Source: an uncultured Clostridia bacterium (GTDB lineage Bacteria; Bacillota; Clostridia; Oscillospirales; Ruminococcaceae). From it: a stretch of 13,286 bases of DNA. A program made the translations under genes and the position numbers. Numbering within the stretch: the first letter of the stretch is position 1; every line of letters begins with the position of its first letter. Shown piece by piece: positions 1-8,038 of this stretch. The DNA lies in the NCBI GenBank assembly GCA_947624425.1, contig CANQKG010000019.1:1-13286 (forward strand), in the 5' to 3' direction. The notes beneath the pieces were generated by a model. It was not told the origin of the DNA. It made no database searches and worked only from the letters and a program-made list of their open reading frames with translations.

Positions 1-121
1 AGGGGAACTCCACCAGCGCGTAAAACTTTGGAAGAGAATAATCGTTTTTCGTGGCAAAGGTCTTTTGCTCCTGCCAACGCTTCTGCCATTTCGGTTCGAT
101 TTCGGAAAAATTGTACTGCAT
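1..121 (-). CDS. leuS: Leucine--tRNA ligase, N-terminal fragment (cut by window edge)
   Basis: Only the first 40 codons are present. The reading frame from the ATG at 121-119 gives an N-terminus with MQYNFSEIEPKWQKRWQE followed by FYALVEFP. This is the characteristic opening of bacterial leucyl-tRNA synthetase, the class I enzyme that charges tRNA-Leu with leucine in the cytoplasm; the segment runs up to the point where the HIGH-containing Rossmann fold would begin. The start lies 15 bp after the rsfS stop, and a GGGAG ribosome binding site sits in that gap. It is the last gene of the long minus-strand cluster visible here. The catalytic, editing and anticodon-binding domains are outside the window, so the call rests on the N-terminus and on the common rsfS-leuS adjacency in Clostridia. 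Confidence 0.9.
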   Translation of the reverse strand, partial: MQYNFSEIEPKWQKRWQEQKTFATKNDYSLPKFYALVEFP

Positions 122-136
122 GTTGTCTACACTCCC

Positions 137-487
137 TCAGTTCAGATCGCCTAAATCCACTTCTTCGCCGTCCGACCAAAGCCGCTCCAGATCATAATAC
201 GCCCTTGTTTCGGTATGGAATATATGCACCACGACATCACCGTAGTCTAGGATCAGCCAGTTATTGGTCTGGCGTCCCTCCACCCGATTCGGCTCGACCC
301 CAAGTTCGGACAGCTGAAACTCCACCTCCTCGGTCAGCGCCCTGACCTGGGTGGTGGAAGTACCCGACGCAAAGACAAAATAGTCCGCCAATGTGGTCAA
401 ATCCCGCACCCGGATCGCCCGGATATCGGCCGCCTTTTTATCGAACAGAACCTTTGCGATCTTCCTTACTTTTTCTTCTGCGTTCAT
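137..487 (-). CDS. rsfS: Ribosomal silencing factor RsfS (Iojap/DUF143 family)
   Basis: A complete protein of 116 residues, normal for the family. RsfS binds ribosomal protein uL14 on the 50S subunit and blocks joining of the 30S subunit, lowering translation during nutrient limitation. Family hallmarks are visible: LADYFVFASGTSTTQVRAL at about residues 33-51, and the core with W77, LDYGDVVVHIF at 80-90 and YYDLERLW at 97-104. The ATG at 487-485 is preceded by a GAGGGA ribosome binding site. The gene follows yqeK after 14 bp and precedes leuS by 15 bp, so it is probably co-transcribed with both. In many Clostridia an LCP-family gene lies between yqeK and rsfS; it is absent here. Identity is secure. 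Confidence 0.95.
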   Translation of the reverse strand: MNAEEKVRKIAKVLFDKKAADIRAIRVRDLTTLADYFVFASGTSTTQVRALTEEVEFQLSELGVEPNRVEGRQTNNWLILDYGDVVVHIFHTETRAYYDLERLWSDGEEVDLGDLN

Positions 488-501
488 CTTATCCCTCTTT
501 T

Positions 502-1071
502 TTAATTCCTGGTCAACTCGTTATAGGCTGCAATCGAATCGCTGTGAAGCGGCTCGAAATTATACAAAAGCTGATCGAAGGTCTGTTTGAGCAGATACAT
601 CATCGCCGCTTCCAGGCTCATATCCGCAAGCTCCCGCACAAACTGCACATTTTCATACTCCCGATCCCCTGAGGTGGCATCCGCCACATAGACGATCTTT
701 TCTAAACGGGACATATTCGCCCGCGCGGTGGTATGAAAGTGGATCGCGTTGATGATGTCCTCGTCACCCTCATGCATGACATGCTCGACATATGCCGAGC
801 CAATAATCGCGTGCCAAAGCTGTGGGCTTCGTTTTTCCACATTATTGAGAATTATACCAAAATCCTCCTGCATTTGCAACAGGTAGCTTTCCTCCACATC
901 GCGGCAGATGTCATGAAGCATACCGGCGACCTCCGCCTTTTCCACTCGCTCAAAGTGATGACACTCCGCCAGATGCCGTGCCTGTGCCGAAACCGCGCAG
1001 CTGTGCAGAAACCGCCTTTCGCTTTGCAGCTTCTGCGCTTCGGCACGCGCCCGTTCCAAAGTACATCTCAT
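502..1071 (-). CDS. yqeK: YqeK-type HD-domain hydrolase (Ap4A hydrolase, symmetrical)
   Basis: A 189-residue HD-superfamily phosphohydrolase. Characterised YqeK proteins cleave diadenosine tetraphosphate symmetrically to two ADP using a di-iron centre. Candidate metal ligands in order are H23 (in FLHSCAV), H53-D54 (in MLHDICRD), H87 (in LWHAIIG), H111/H113 (in AIHFHTT) and D131 (in YVADATSGD). The stretch LEKIVYVAD fits the family, but the usual IEP.R..P.V segment after the last Asp reads ATSGDREYENV. The ATG at 1071-1069 has an AAGGAGAGA ribosome binding site overlapping the end of nadD, three bases upstream. The nadD-yqeK-rsfS order is widespread in Firmicutes and supports the call. The variation after D131 may be lineage-specific; the catalytic ligands appear intact. 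Confidence 0.9.
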   Translation of the reverse strand: MRCTLERARAEAQKLQSERRFLHSCAVSAQARHLAECHHFERVEKAEVAGMLHDICRDVEESYLLQMQEDFGIILNNVEKRSPQLWHAIIGSAYVEHVMHEGDEDIINAIHFHTTARANMSRLEKIVYVADATSGDREYENVQFVRELADMSLEAAMMYLLKQTFDQLLYNFEPLHSDSIAAYNELTRN

Positions 1072-1074
1072 TTT

Positions 1075-1680
1075 TCATCTCTCCTTATACAAATGGTGTT
1101 CCCTGATATATGCCGCTGCCTGCGGCGGAAGAAAGCCGGATATATCCTCCCCGCGGCGGAGCTTTTCCCGCAGCTCGGTGGAGGACAAAGGCAAAGCCGG
1201 CGCCGGGATCAGCTTCACATTGCCGCCCATTCGGCGCAGCAGCTCCGCCTGCCGAACAAGGCGGTCGTCCTCCGCGTTCTCCCGCACGGCGGAAAGAACG
1301 GTGACCTTTTGCAGCAGTTCCCGGTACCGAAACCAGTGTTCAAAATAGTAAAGCATATCGCTGCCGATCAGCAGCAAAATTTCCGCATCCGGATACCGCG
1401 CTTCCAGCGCGGACGCCGTATCGATCGTATAGCTGGGGCCTTCCCGCTCCAGCTCCAGCGTGCTGACCTCGATCCAGTCGAACGGCTCCGCCGCCAGACG
1501 GCAGAGCGCCAGCCTATCCTGATCCGAGGCGGTCGCCGTATCCTTATGAGGCGGCAGATGCGCCGGCATTAGGATCATGCGGTCAAAGGAAACGGCATTC
1601 CGGCAGGCAAGCGCCAGATGGAGATGCCCGTTGTGGATCGGGTCGAAGGTGCCACCGAACAAAACGATCCGTTTGTTCAC
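1075..1680 (-). CDS. nadD: Nicotinate-nucleotide adenylyltransferase
   Basis: A 201-residue enzyme that transfers AMP from ATP to nicotinate mononucleotide, making deamido-NAD in the cytoplasmic NAD synthesis pathway. The nucleotidyltransferase signature GGTFDPIHNGHL is at residues 9-20 with the HxGH-type motif, GSD at 106-108, PSYTIDT at 82-88, and the C-terminal SSTELR at 166-171. The last residues, YIREHHLY, match the usual family end. The start codon is GTG (1680-1678), overlapping the yhbY stop by four bases (GTGA). No strong Shine-Dalgarno is visible just upstream, so translation is probably coupled to yhbY. Length and motifs are typical, and yhbY-nadD-yqeK is a common Firmicute order. 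Confidence 0.97.
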   Translation of the reverse strand: MNKRIVLFGGTFDPIHNGHLHLALACRNAVSFDRMILMPAHLPPHKDTATASDQDRLALCRLAAEPFDWIEVSTLELEREGPSYTIDTASALEARYPDAEILLLIGSDMLYYFEHWFRYRELLQKVTVLSAVRENAEDDRLVRQAELLRRMGGNVKLIPAPALPLSSTELREKLRRGEDISGFLPPQAAAYIREHHLYKER

Positions 1681-1967
1681 GGCTCTAACCGTATGACCGG
1701 CTTTCTGGCCGGCTTATAAAGCACAAAGCGGGTACCGATCACCTGCACGACGTCCGCGCCGATCTCCCGTGCCAGAAGCTGTGCCGCCTCCCGCGCGGTA
1801 TGGGGCGAGGTTTCCAGCACCCTGCCCTTAATCAGCTCCCGTGCGGCGATCGCCTGCCTTGCGTCGGTAACGGTGGCCTCGGTGACGCCGCCTTTTCCGA
1901 TCTGCAAAATGGTCGTGATGCGATTTGCCATGCCGCGCAGCTGTGCGCGTTGTTTGGTGGTGATCAT
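1677..1967 (-). CDS. yhbY: YhbY family ribosome-associated RNA-binding protein (CRM domain)
   Basis: A 96-residue single CRM-domain protein. The family binds RNA and associates with pre-50S particles during ribosome assembly. The N-terminal helix with TTKQRAQLRGMAN, the QIGKGGV loop at 22-28 (the GxxG element that contacts RNA), ELIKGRVL at 44-51 and ADVVQVIGTRFVLYKP at 71-86 all fit. The ATG (1967-1965) overlaps the rdgB stop by four bases (ATGA) and is preceded by AAGGAGAGGG. The stop overlaps the nadD GTG. It sits between a nucleotide-pool enzyme and NAD synthesis, which reflects operon history more than a shared pathway. Identity is secure; the precise role in this organism is inferred from homologues. 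Confidence 0.93.
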   Translation of the reverse strand: MITTKQRAQLRGMANRITTILQIGKGGVTEATVTDARQAIAARELIKGRVLETSPHTAREAAQLLAREIGADVVQVIGTRFVLYKPARKPVIRLEP

Positions 1968-2560
1968 ATTCCCTCTCCTTTTTCCCTGAACCAGGCAGCA
2001 AGCCTGCGCAGCGCCTTTCCACGGTGGCTTACCCGATCCTTTTCTTCGGGTGTGAGCTCGGCAAAGCTGTGCTCCCCTGCCAGAAAAACCGGATCGTATC
2101 CAAATCCGCTGTCGCCGCGCGGCGAAAAGGCAATCGTTCCCTCATCGGAGCTTTCCTCAAACAGATGCTCGCTGCCGTCCGGCTCGATCAGAACCAGCGC
2201 GCAGACAAACCGCGCCGTCCGCTTGTTTTTCGGGATATCCCGCAGCTCATCCAGCAGCTTTCGGATACAATCCTCCGAGGAAGCGCCTTCCCCGGCATAC
2301 CGTGCAGAGTAAACGCCCGGCGCGCCCGAAAGCGCGTCCACCGTAAGTCCCGAATCGTCGGCAAGCACGGCGGCGCCGGTTGCGGCAAACACCGCGCGAG
2401 CCTTGATTGCCGCATTCTCGGCAAAAGTGGTTCCGTTCTCCGGCGGAAGTTCGAAGACGCCCGCCGCCGTCATCGGAATCACATCGACCCCATAGGGAGC
2501 CAGCAGACGGGAAAACTCCTCTGCCTTATGCGGGTTTTGGGTTGCTAAAATCAGTTTCAT
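1964..2560 (-). CDS. rdgB: Non-canonical purine NTP pyrophosphatase (XTP/dITP diphosphatase, RdgB/HAM1)
   Basis: A 198-residue HAM1-family enzyme that hydrolyses dITP, XTP and related deaminated nucleotides to monophosphates, keeping them out of DNA and RNA. The N-terminus carries ATQNPHK (T7, N9, K12), the substrate-binding signature. D69 in LADDSGL is the expected catalytic aspartate. GFGYDPVF at 152-159 and SHRGKAL at 178-184 complete the purine-recognition set. Length is typical. The ATG at 2560 lies two bases after the ftsY stop, with GAGGAA in the end of ftsY acting as ribosome binding site. The stop overlaps yhbY. Co-transcription with ftsY and smc is likely. Confidence 0.97.
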   Translation of the reverse strand: MKLILATQNPHKAEEFSRLLAPYGVDVIPMTAAGVFELPPENGTTFAENAAIKARAVFAATGAAVLADDSGLTVDALSGAPGVYSARYAGEGASSEDCIRKLLDELRDIPKNKRTARFVCALVLIEPDGSEHLFEESSDEGTIAFSPRGDSGFGYDPVFLAGEHSFAELTPEEKDRVSHRGKALRRLAAWFREKGEGI

Positions 2561-2562
2561 TT

Positions 2563-3471
2563 CTATTCCTCAAACAGTGCCGCAATAAATGCGTCCGGAT
2601 CAAAGGGCTGCAGATCGTCCATCTGCTCCCCGATGCCGACAAATTTGACCGGCAGTCCCAATTCGTCCTCGATCGAAAGGATGATACCGCCCTTTGCCGT
2701 ACCGTCCAGCTTGGTCAAAACAATGCCGGTGACGCCCGCCGCTTCCTGAAACTGCCGTGCCTGCTGTACGGCGTTCTGACCGGTGGTGGCGTCCAGCACC
2801 AGCAGTGTTTCCAGATCGCAGCCCTCCGCCTCGCGGGCGATCACGCGGGAGATTTTAGAAAGCTCATCCATGAGGTTCTTCTTATTTTGAAGCCTTCCCG
2901 CCGTATCGCAGATGACGATATCCACATCTCTTGCCTTGGCGGCCGAAAGGGTATCAAACACCACGGCAGCGGGATCGGAGCCTTCGTCATGGCGGATCAG
3001 CGGTACGCCGGCACGGTCCGCCCAGACCTGAAGCTGGTCGATTGCCGCAGCGCGGAAGGTATCCGCCGCGCCGAGCAGCACCCTGCTGCCGTTTTCCCGA
3101 AACCGGTAGGCGAGCTTTCCGATGGTGGTGGTCTTCCCGGCGCCGTTGACGCCGATCATCAAAATCACCGACGGGCGGGTGGCAAGCCGCAGCCCGTTAT
3201 CGTGCCGCAGCATATCCGCCATCAGCTCCTGCAAGAGCGCCTTTACCTCGGACGGCTCGGTCACCCTTCGTTCCTTTACCGTTTGACGGAGCCGGTCGCA
3301 GAGCTTCACCGCCGTTTCCACGCCGACGTCGGACAAGATAAGCGTTTCCTCCAGTTCCTCGAACAGATCCTCGTCGATCCTTGTAAACGAGCCGAGTACC
3401 GCGTCCATCTTCCCGATCATCGAATCGCGGGTCTTTTGCAGTCCGGTTTTGATTTTTGAGAATAATCCCAT
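2563..3471 (-). CDS. ftsY: Signal recognition particle receptor FtsY (SRP GTPase)
   Basis: A 302-residue SRP-family GTPase that docks ribosome-nascent chain-SRP complexes at the inner face of the membrane. The N-terminal four-helix N domain begins directly with MGLFSKIKTGLQKTRDSM, so there is no long acidic A domain as in E. coli; the short amphipathic start is the likely membrane-targeting element. The G domain has G1 GVNGAGKTT (107-115), G2 DTFRAAA (137-143), G3 DTAGR (189-193), G4 TKLD (253-256) and G5 GIGEQ (279-283), ending with DDLQPFDPDAF. The AGGAGG ribosome binding site is fused to the smc stop codon (TAGGAGG), nine bases before the ATG. The smc-ftsY order is classic for Firmicutes. 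Confidence 0.98.
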   Translation of the reverse strand: MGLFSKIKTGLQKTRDSMIGKMDAVLGSFTRIDEDLFEELEETLILSDVGVETAVKLCDRLRQTVKERRVTEPSEVKALLQELMADMLRHDNGLRLATRPSVILMIGVNGAGKTTTIGKLAYRFRENGSRVLLGAADTFRAAAIDQLQVWADRAGVPLIRHDEGSDPAAVVFDTLSAAKARDVDIVICDTAGRLQNKKNLMDELSKISRVIAREAEGCDLETLLVLDATTGQNAVQQARQFQEAAGVTGIVLTKLDGTAKGGIILSIEDELGLPVKFVGIGEQMDDLQPFDPDAFIAALFEE

Positions 3472-3480
3472 TCCTGCCTC

Positions 3481-6400
3481 CTAAGCCTGTTGTAAAAACC
3501 GCGACGCGATCTCCTGAACCGGAAGAGTCAGCAGGCGGGACACGCCCTCCTCCTGCATGGTGACCCCATACAGAATATCCGCTTCCTCCATCGTGCCGCG
3601 CCGGTGTGTGATCACGATAAACTGGGTGTCCTTGCACATCTGGCGGAGATAACCCGCAAACTTTACGACGTTCACATCGTCCAGCGCGGCTTCGATTTCA
3701 TCCAGCACACAAAACGGCGCGGGACGGACGCGCAAAATTGCAAAGTAGATGGCGATCGCCACAAACGACTGCTCGCCGCCCGAGAGCGAGGACAGGTGCC
3801 GAATGATCTTTCCCGGCGGCTGGACATGGATCTCGATTCCCGATTCCAGCACGTTTTCCGGATCGGTCAGCTCCAGCGACGCCTTGCCGCCGCCGAACAG
3901 GTCGGCAAAGATCTCCCCGAAATGCCGGTTGATCCGGGTAAAGCTGTCGGTAAACAGATCGCACATATTTTGGGTCAGATCATGGATCAGACGGTTTAAC
4001 TCACTGCGGGAATGCTCCACATCCGCCACCTGTGCCGACAAAAATGTATGCCGCTCGGACACCTCGCGGTATTCCTCGATTGCCGCCACATTGACATTCC
4101 CGAGCGCTTTGATGGACGCCCGGACGGAAGAAAGCTCGCTTTGCAGCTTCAGCGGCTGCTCGGTTTCGATCCGCAGTGCCTCCGCCTCGCTTTTTGTGAG
4201 CTGATATTCCTCCCAAAGCCGGTCGATCAGGCTGTCGTAGGTCTGCTGCTGGCGGGTCTTTTGCTCCTCCAGCCGTACCATTTCGCGGCTGAGCGCCTCC
4301 CGCTTTTCCGAAGCGCCTTTATCCTGCTCCCGCAGCAAAACGGTTTCCTGCTCCAGTGCGCCGAGCTTTTCCGCATGAAGCTGCATACGGTCGCCAAGCG
4401 CCTGCGCCAGTTCGTTATCCCGTTTTTCCTCCTGTTCGAAAGCGGAGAGCTCCGCACGGATGGAACGGATCAAGCCATAAACGGCCTCCCGCTCGGTCTC
4501 CCAGCCCTCCCGCTGGGACGCGGCGTCCGAAAGGCGCGCCGTCAGCGCTTCCCGCTCGGCGGAAAGCCGCTCGCCGTCCTTTTGCCGTTCCACCTGCTCC
4601 ACCCGCAGCGCCGAGATCAGCTCGGTCGCTTCGGTACGCTTTTGCTCCAACGCCTGCTGCGCCTGATCCAACCGGGAAAGAGAAGCTTCAAGCTCCTGCC
4701 GTGCCTGATCCGACGCGGCGCGCGCCTGTGCCACCTGATTGACCGTTTGCTCGGCCGCAGTCACCCGCTCGGCCGCACGTAAGGCGCTTTCACGGCACTG
4801 CGCCTCCTGCCCGGAAAGCAGCTCCAACTGTTCGGTCAGCCGCCGCTTTTCCCCTTCTGCACGGATCATGTCCTCCTGCACGGTGCGTTCCTCGCTTTGC
4901 AGCGCGTCCCATTCGGCGGTCAGCCGCTGTACCTCTTCCTGTGCGGCGTGCGCTTTTTGCTCTGCCTCGGCGGTTTCCTCCGCCAATCGGGATGCCTCCC
5001 GCTCCAGTGCCTCAATTTCATTCTTTCGGCTGAGTACGCCGGTTTGTTTTCCGGGCGAACCGCCGGTAAAGGAACCGCCGGCATGGATCACCTGACCGTC
5101 CAGCGTGACGATCTTCACCTGATATTTCTCCGCCCGGGCGATCTCGGCCGCGGCGTTGAGATCCTCCGCCACCAGAATATGCCCCAGCAAGGAGGAGATC
5201 AGCGGTCGGTAGCGGTCATCGGTCTTCACCAGCGTATCCGCCATGGCCACAAAGCCGGAGCGGGAAGAATAATGCCTGTTTTTTCCACGCGGCCGCATCG
5301 TGGTAAGGGGCAAAAAGGTTGCCCTGCCTTTTTTTTCCTCTTTCAGCAGCCGGATCGCAGCTTTGGCGGCAGTCTCGTTTTCTACCACAATATGCTGCAA
5401 TGCGCCGCCCAGTGCCGTTTCCACCGCCAGCGCGTATTCGTCCTCTGCTCGGATCAACTGGGAAACCGTACCGAGTATTCCCCGCAGTTCGCCTGTTTTG
5501 GAAGCCTGCAAAACCGATTTTACGCTTTGCGCAAAGCCCTCCATACGGTTTTCCAGGTCGGTCAGCAACGTGATCCGCTGACGCTTTTCCTTTTCCTGCC
5601 ATGCGATACGGTCCGCTTGTCCGCGCAGCTTTTCCGCCGCCTGTTCCCGGGCGGAAAGCTTCAATTTATACCCTTGACTGCTGTTAAAAAGCGCCTGCTT
5701 TTCGGCAGTCAGCTTTGTAAGAAGAGTGTCTGCCTCCGAAAGCTCCCGTTCGGTTTGAGCGATCTGGGACATGGCGTCGGTAAGGGTTTGTTCCCACCGG
5801 GCGCGCTGTTCCTTTGCCTCCCCGCCCGCCTGCTCGGCGGCAAGCTGCTCCGCCTGAAGCGCCGAAGCCGCCAGCATAGTGCGGTTGAGTTCCTCACTCA
5901 GCGCGTTTACCCGTCCCGATTCCTCCTCGCTTTGGCTGTGGATCCGAAGAAGGCTTTCTTCGGCGGCGGAGATCCGCTCCTCCAGTTCGGCGCAGGCAGC
6001 CGCAAGCGCGGATTGCTTTTCGTCCAGCGCCGCTTCCTCCTGCTGCAAAAGCATACCTGCAGCCTGCGAATCCGAAAGCAGCCCGCTGAGCCGTTCGATC
6101 GCCTCTTCATGGTGGCGGATATCATTTTGGCGCACGGCGCTGTCCGCCGCACGCGATGCGCGGGCAGTCTCCAGCGCGGCCTTTTCCTCCCGCATCTGCT
6201 CGATCTCCTCCCGCAGAGTGTGGGAAAGCTGATAGCCGCGTTCCAGCTTCTGCTCGGTTTCTGCCATGGCGTCTGCCAGCTCCTGATATTCCCGGCAGAC
6301 CTGTGCATACTCCTCGGTCTGGCTTTCCAGCGTGAGCCGGGCGCGATCCAGCTGCGCCATCCAGATCGTGATCTCCAGTGATTTGCGCCGGTCGGACAGC

Positions 6401-7050
6401 TCCAAAAAGCGAGCCGCCTTCTCCGACTGGATCCGAAGCGGCTCCAGCCTGCCGTCCAGTTCGTTCAGAATATCCCGCAGCCGGAGCAGGTTGTCCTCCG
6501 CCTGAGCCAGCTTTCGTTCCGCCTCGTTTTTCCGATCCCGGAATTTGGCGATCCCGGCAGCCTCCTCAAAGATCGTGCGGCGCTCATTGCTCTTGGCTGA
6601 GATGATCTCGGAGATCTTCCCCTGCCCGACCAGCGAATAGCCGCCCTTGCCGAGGCCGGTATCCATAAAAAGCTGACAGAGATCCTTTAAGCGCACCGGT
6701 TCCTGATTGATGATATATTCGCTGTCACCGGAGCGGTAATATTTCCGTGTGACCGTGACCTCGTCCTTTTCGATAGGAAGGGTGCGGTCGGAATTGTCAA
6801 AAATAAGGGAAACCCGGGCATAACCCTGCGGCTTTCTTTTTTCGGTGCCGTCAAAGATCACATCCTCCATCTTGGAGCCGCGCAGCGTTTTGCTCGACTG
6901 CTCGCCCAGCACCCAGCGCACCGCGTCGCTGATATTGCTTTTCCCGCTGCCGTTTGGCCCCACCACGGCGGTAAAGCCGTTGCCGAAGTTCAAAACGGTT
7001 TTATCCGGAAAAGACTTAAAGCCCTGCATTTCAAGCCCTTTGAGCCGCAT
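3481..7050 (-). CDS. smc: Chromosome segregation protein SMC
   Basis: A full-length 1189-residue SMC ATPase, the core of the condensin-like complex (with ScpA and ScpB, not in this window) that loops and segregates the chromosome. The N-terminal head has Walker A GPNGSGKS at 31-38 and a Q-loop region near 140-150. Residues about 170-510 and 680-1020 are long, Glu/Gln/Ala-rich coiled coils. Between them lies the hinge, about 515-670, with the glycine-rich GGSFTGGS at 658-665. The C-terminal head has signature LSGGEQ at 1089-1094, Walker B FCVLDE at 1113-1118 and D-loop ALDD at 1122-1125. The ATG overlaps the upstream radical SAM gene by 20 bp and has a strong AAAGGAGGGAG site (7054-7064). The signature reads LSGGEQ rather than the LSGGER of many bacterial SMCs. 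Confidence 0.98.
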   Translation of the reverse strand: MRLKGLEMQGFKSFPDKTVLNFGNGFTAVVGPNGSGKSNISDAVRWVLGEQSSKTLRGSKMEDVIFDGTEKRKPQGYARVSLIFDNSDRTLPIEKDEVTVTRKYYRSGDSEYIINQEPVRLKDLCQLFMDTGLGKGGYSLVGQGKISEIISAKSNERRTIFEEAAGIAKFRDRKNEAERKLAQAEDNLLRLRDILNELDGRLEPLRIQSEKAARFLELSDRRKSLEITIWMAQLDRARLTLESQTEEYAQVCREYQELADAMAETEQKLERGYQLSHTLREEIEQMREEKAALETARASRAADSAVRQNDIRHHEEAIERLSGLLSDSQAAGMLLQQEEAALDEKQSALAAACAELEERISAAEESLLRIHSQSEEESGRVNALSEELNRTMLAASALQAEQLAAEQAGGEAKEQRARWEQTLTDAMSQIAQTERELSEADTLLTKLTAEKQALFNSSQGYKLKLSAREQAAEKLRGQADRIAWQEKEKRQRITLLTDLENRMEGFAQSVKSVLQASKTGELRGILGTVSQLIRAEDEYALAVETALGGALQHIVVENETAAKAAIRLLKEEKKGRATFLPLTTMRPRGKNRHYSSRSGFVAMADTLVKTDDRYRPLISSLLGHILVAEDLNAAAEIARAEKYQVKIVTLDGQVIHAGGSFTGGSPGKQTGVLSRKNEIEALEREASRLAEETAEAEQKAHAAQEEVQRLTAEWDALQSEERTVQEDMIRAEGEKRRLTEQLELLSGQEAQCRESALRAAERVTAAEQTVNQVAQARAASDQARQELEASLSRLDQAQQALEQKRTEATELISALRVEQVERQKDGERLSAEREALTARLSDAASQREGWETEREAVYGLIRSIRAELSAFEQEEKRDNELAQALGDRMQLHAEKLGALEQETVLLREQDKGASEKREALSREMVRLEEQKTRQQQTYDSLIDRLWEEYQLTKSEAEALRIETEQPLKLQSELSSVRASIKALGNVNVAAIEEYREVSERHTFLSAQVADVEHSRSELNRLIHDLTQNMCDLFTDSFTRINRHFGEIFADLFGGGKASLELTDPENVLESGIEIHVQPPGKIIRHLSSLSGGEQSFVAIAIYFAILRVRPAPFCVLDEIEAALDDVNVVKFAGYLRQMCKDTQFIVITHRRGTMEEADILYGVTMQEEGVSRLLTLPVQEIASRFLQQA

Positions 7051-8038
7051 GATCTCCCTCCTTTTTCAGATTGATTTCTCCGCGTATCAGCCGTCGGTCT
7101 GCCTCTGCCCGCAGCCGAAAGCCCTCTTGGGCGAAAATTTGAAGCCATTTTCCGCCGTGGCCGATCAACGCGGAAAGATCGGCAGGCGCGACAGATATCG
7201 TATAATTTCCTTCCGGCTGACCGGAAAGGAGCGTTTTGATCTTTTGGGACAGCCGGTAGCCGCTGCAAAGCTCCCGCAATGCGGGGTGATAACAGCCCGC
7301 CAGCATCGTTTTCTCAATTTCCGGCGAGGCGTGCAGTCCCAAGCGGATCACCCGCACGCCCGCCGCCTCAAACAGAGACAGCAGCTCGGCGCAAAGCGGC
7401 AGCGTTTTTTCCAGATCGGGCGGATCATATTCCCCCGCGAGGTACCGTTTTGCCAGCCGTGTGTCCGGCAGCACCACCGTGGGATAAATCCGCACCGTAT
7501 CCGGCTTGCAGGCGATCAGCCGTTTTGCCGTTTCGATACTTCCTGCGGGCGTATCGCCGTAAAGCCCGGTCATCATCTGCACGCCGAGTGACCACCCTGC
7601 CGCATGAACACGCTTCGCGGCTTCTTCCACATCGGCGGCGGTATGTCCCCGTTCATTGAGTGCCAGCACCCGGTCGTCCATGCTCTGTGCGCCGAGCTCC
7701 ACCGCCGTAACGGGATAGCGGGACAACAGTGAGACGGTTTGAGCCGAAAGGGCGTCGGGACGGGTGGAAAACCGGATCCCGGAAAAGCCGTTTTTCCCCA
7801 CGAAGGGCGCCGCCGCCTCCAGATAGGAGAGCATCAGCTTTGACGGAAGTGCCGTAAAGCTGCCGCCGAAAAAGGCGATCTCGGCGCCGGGCAAAGCCTC
7901 GGCTTCGGATAAAGCCGCCGCCACCTCCGCGGGCGAGGGCGGTATTTTTGTTTCGGCAATGGTCTGCTGATCGCAGAAGCTGCACCGGTGGGGACAGCCG
8001 AGATGGGGAATAAAAAAGGCGAAATTAGCGTGTTTCAT
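7031..8038 (-). CDS. Radical SAM protein, Elp3-like family, function unknown
   Basis: A 335-residue protein with a radical SAM core. The cluster motif is CPHRCSFC (C15, C19, C22; CxxxCxxC), which binds a 4Fe-4S cluster and S-adenosylmethionine. FFGGSFT downstream fits the SAM-contacting GGE-type strand. The N-terminus, with MKHANFAFFIPHLGCP, is family-typical and fixes the start. No acetyltransferase domain follows, so it is not a full Elp3; the C-terminal third (from about residue 230) looks like the small radical SAM C-terminal extension. The ATG lies inside the end of rnc (14-bp overlap) with no good ribosome binding site, pointing to translational coupling. Genes of this family sit between rnc and smc in other Clostridia. 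The substrate is unknown; an RNA-modification role is only a guess from the neighbours and Elp3 kinship. Confidence 0.85.
   Translation of the reverse strand: MKHANFAFFIPHLGCPHRCSFCDQQTIAETKIPPSPAEVAAALSEAEALPGAEIAFFGGSFTALPSKLMLSYLEAAAPFVGKNGFSGIRFSTRPDALSAQTVSLLSRYPVTAVELGAQSMDDRVLALNERGHTAADVEEAAKRVHAAGWSLGVQMMTGLYGDTPAGSIETAKRLIACKPDTVRIYPTVVLPDTRLAKRYLAGEYDPPDLEKTLPLCAELLSLFEAAGVRVIRLGLHASPEIEKTMLAGCYHPALRELCSGYRLSQKIKTLLSGQPEGNYTISVAPADLSALIGHGGKWLQIFAQEGFRLRAEADRRLIRGEINLKKEGDHAAQRA

Noticed and set aside
4897..6381. Long plus-strand open frame (494 codons) opposite smc
   Set aside because: The complementary strand encodes the SMC coiled coils and hinge. The frame is open because of the GC-rich codon pattern and has no recognisable domain.
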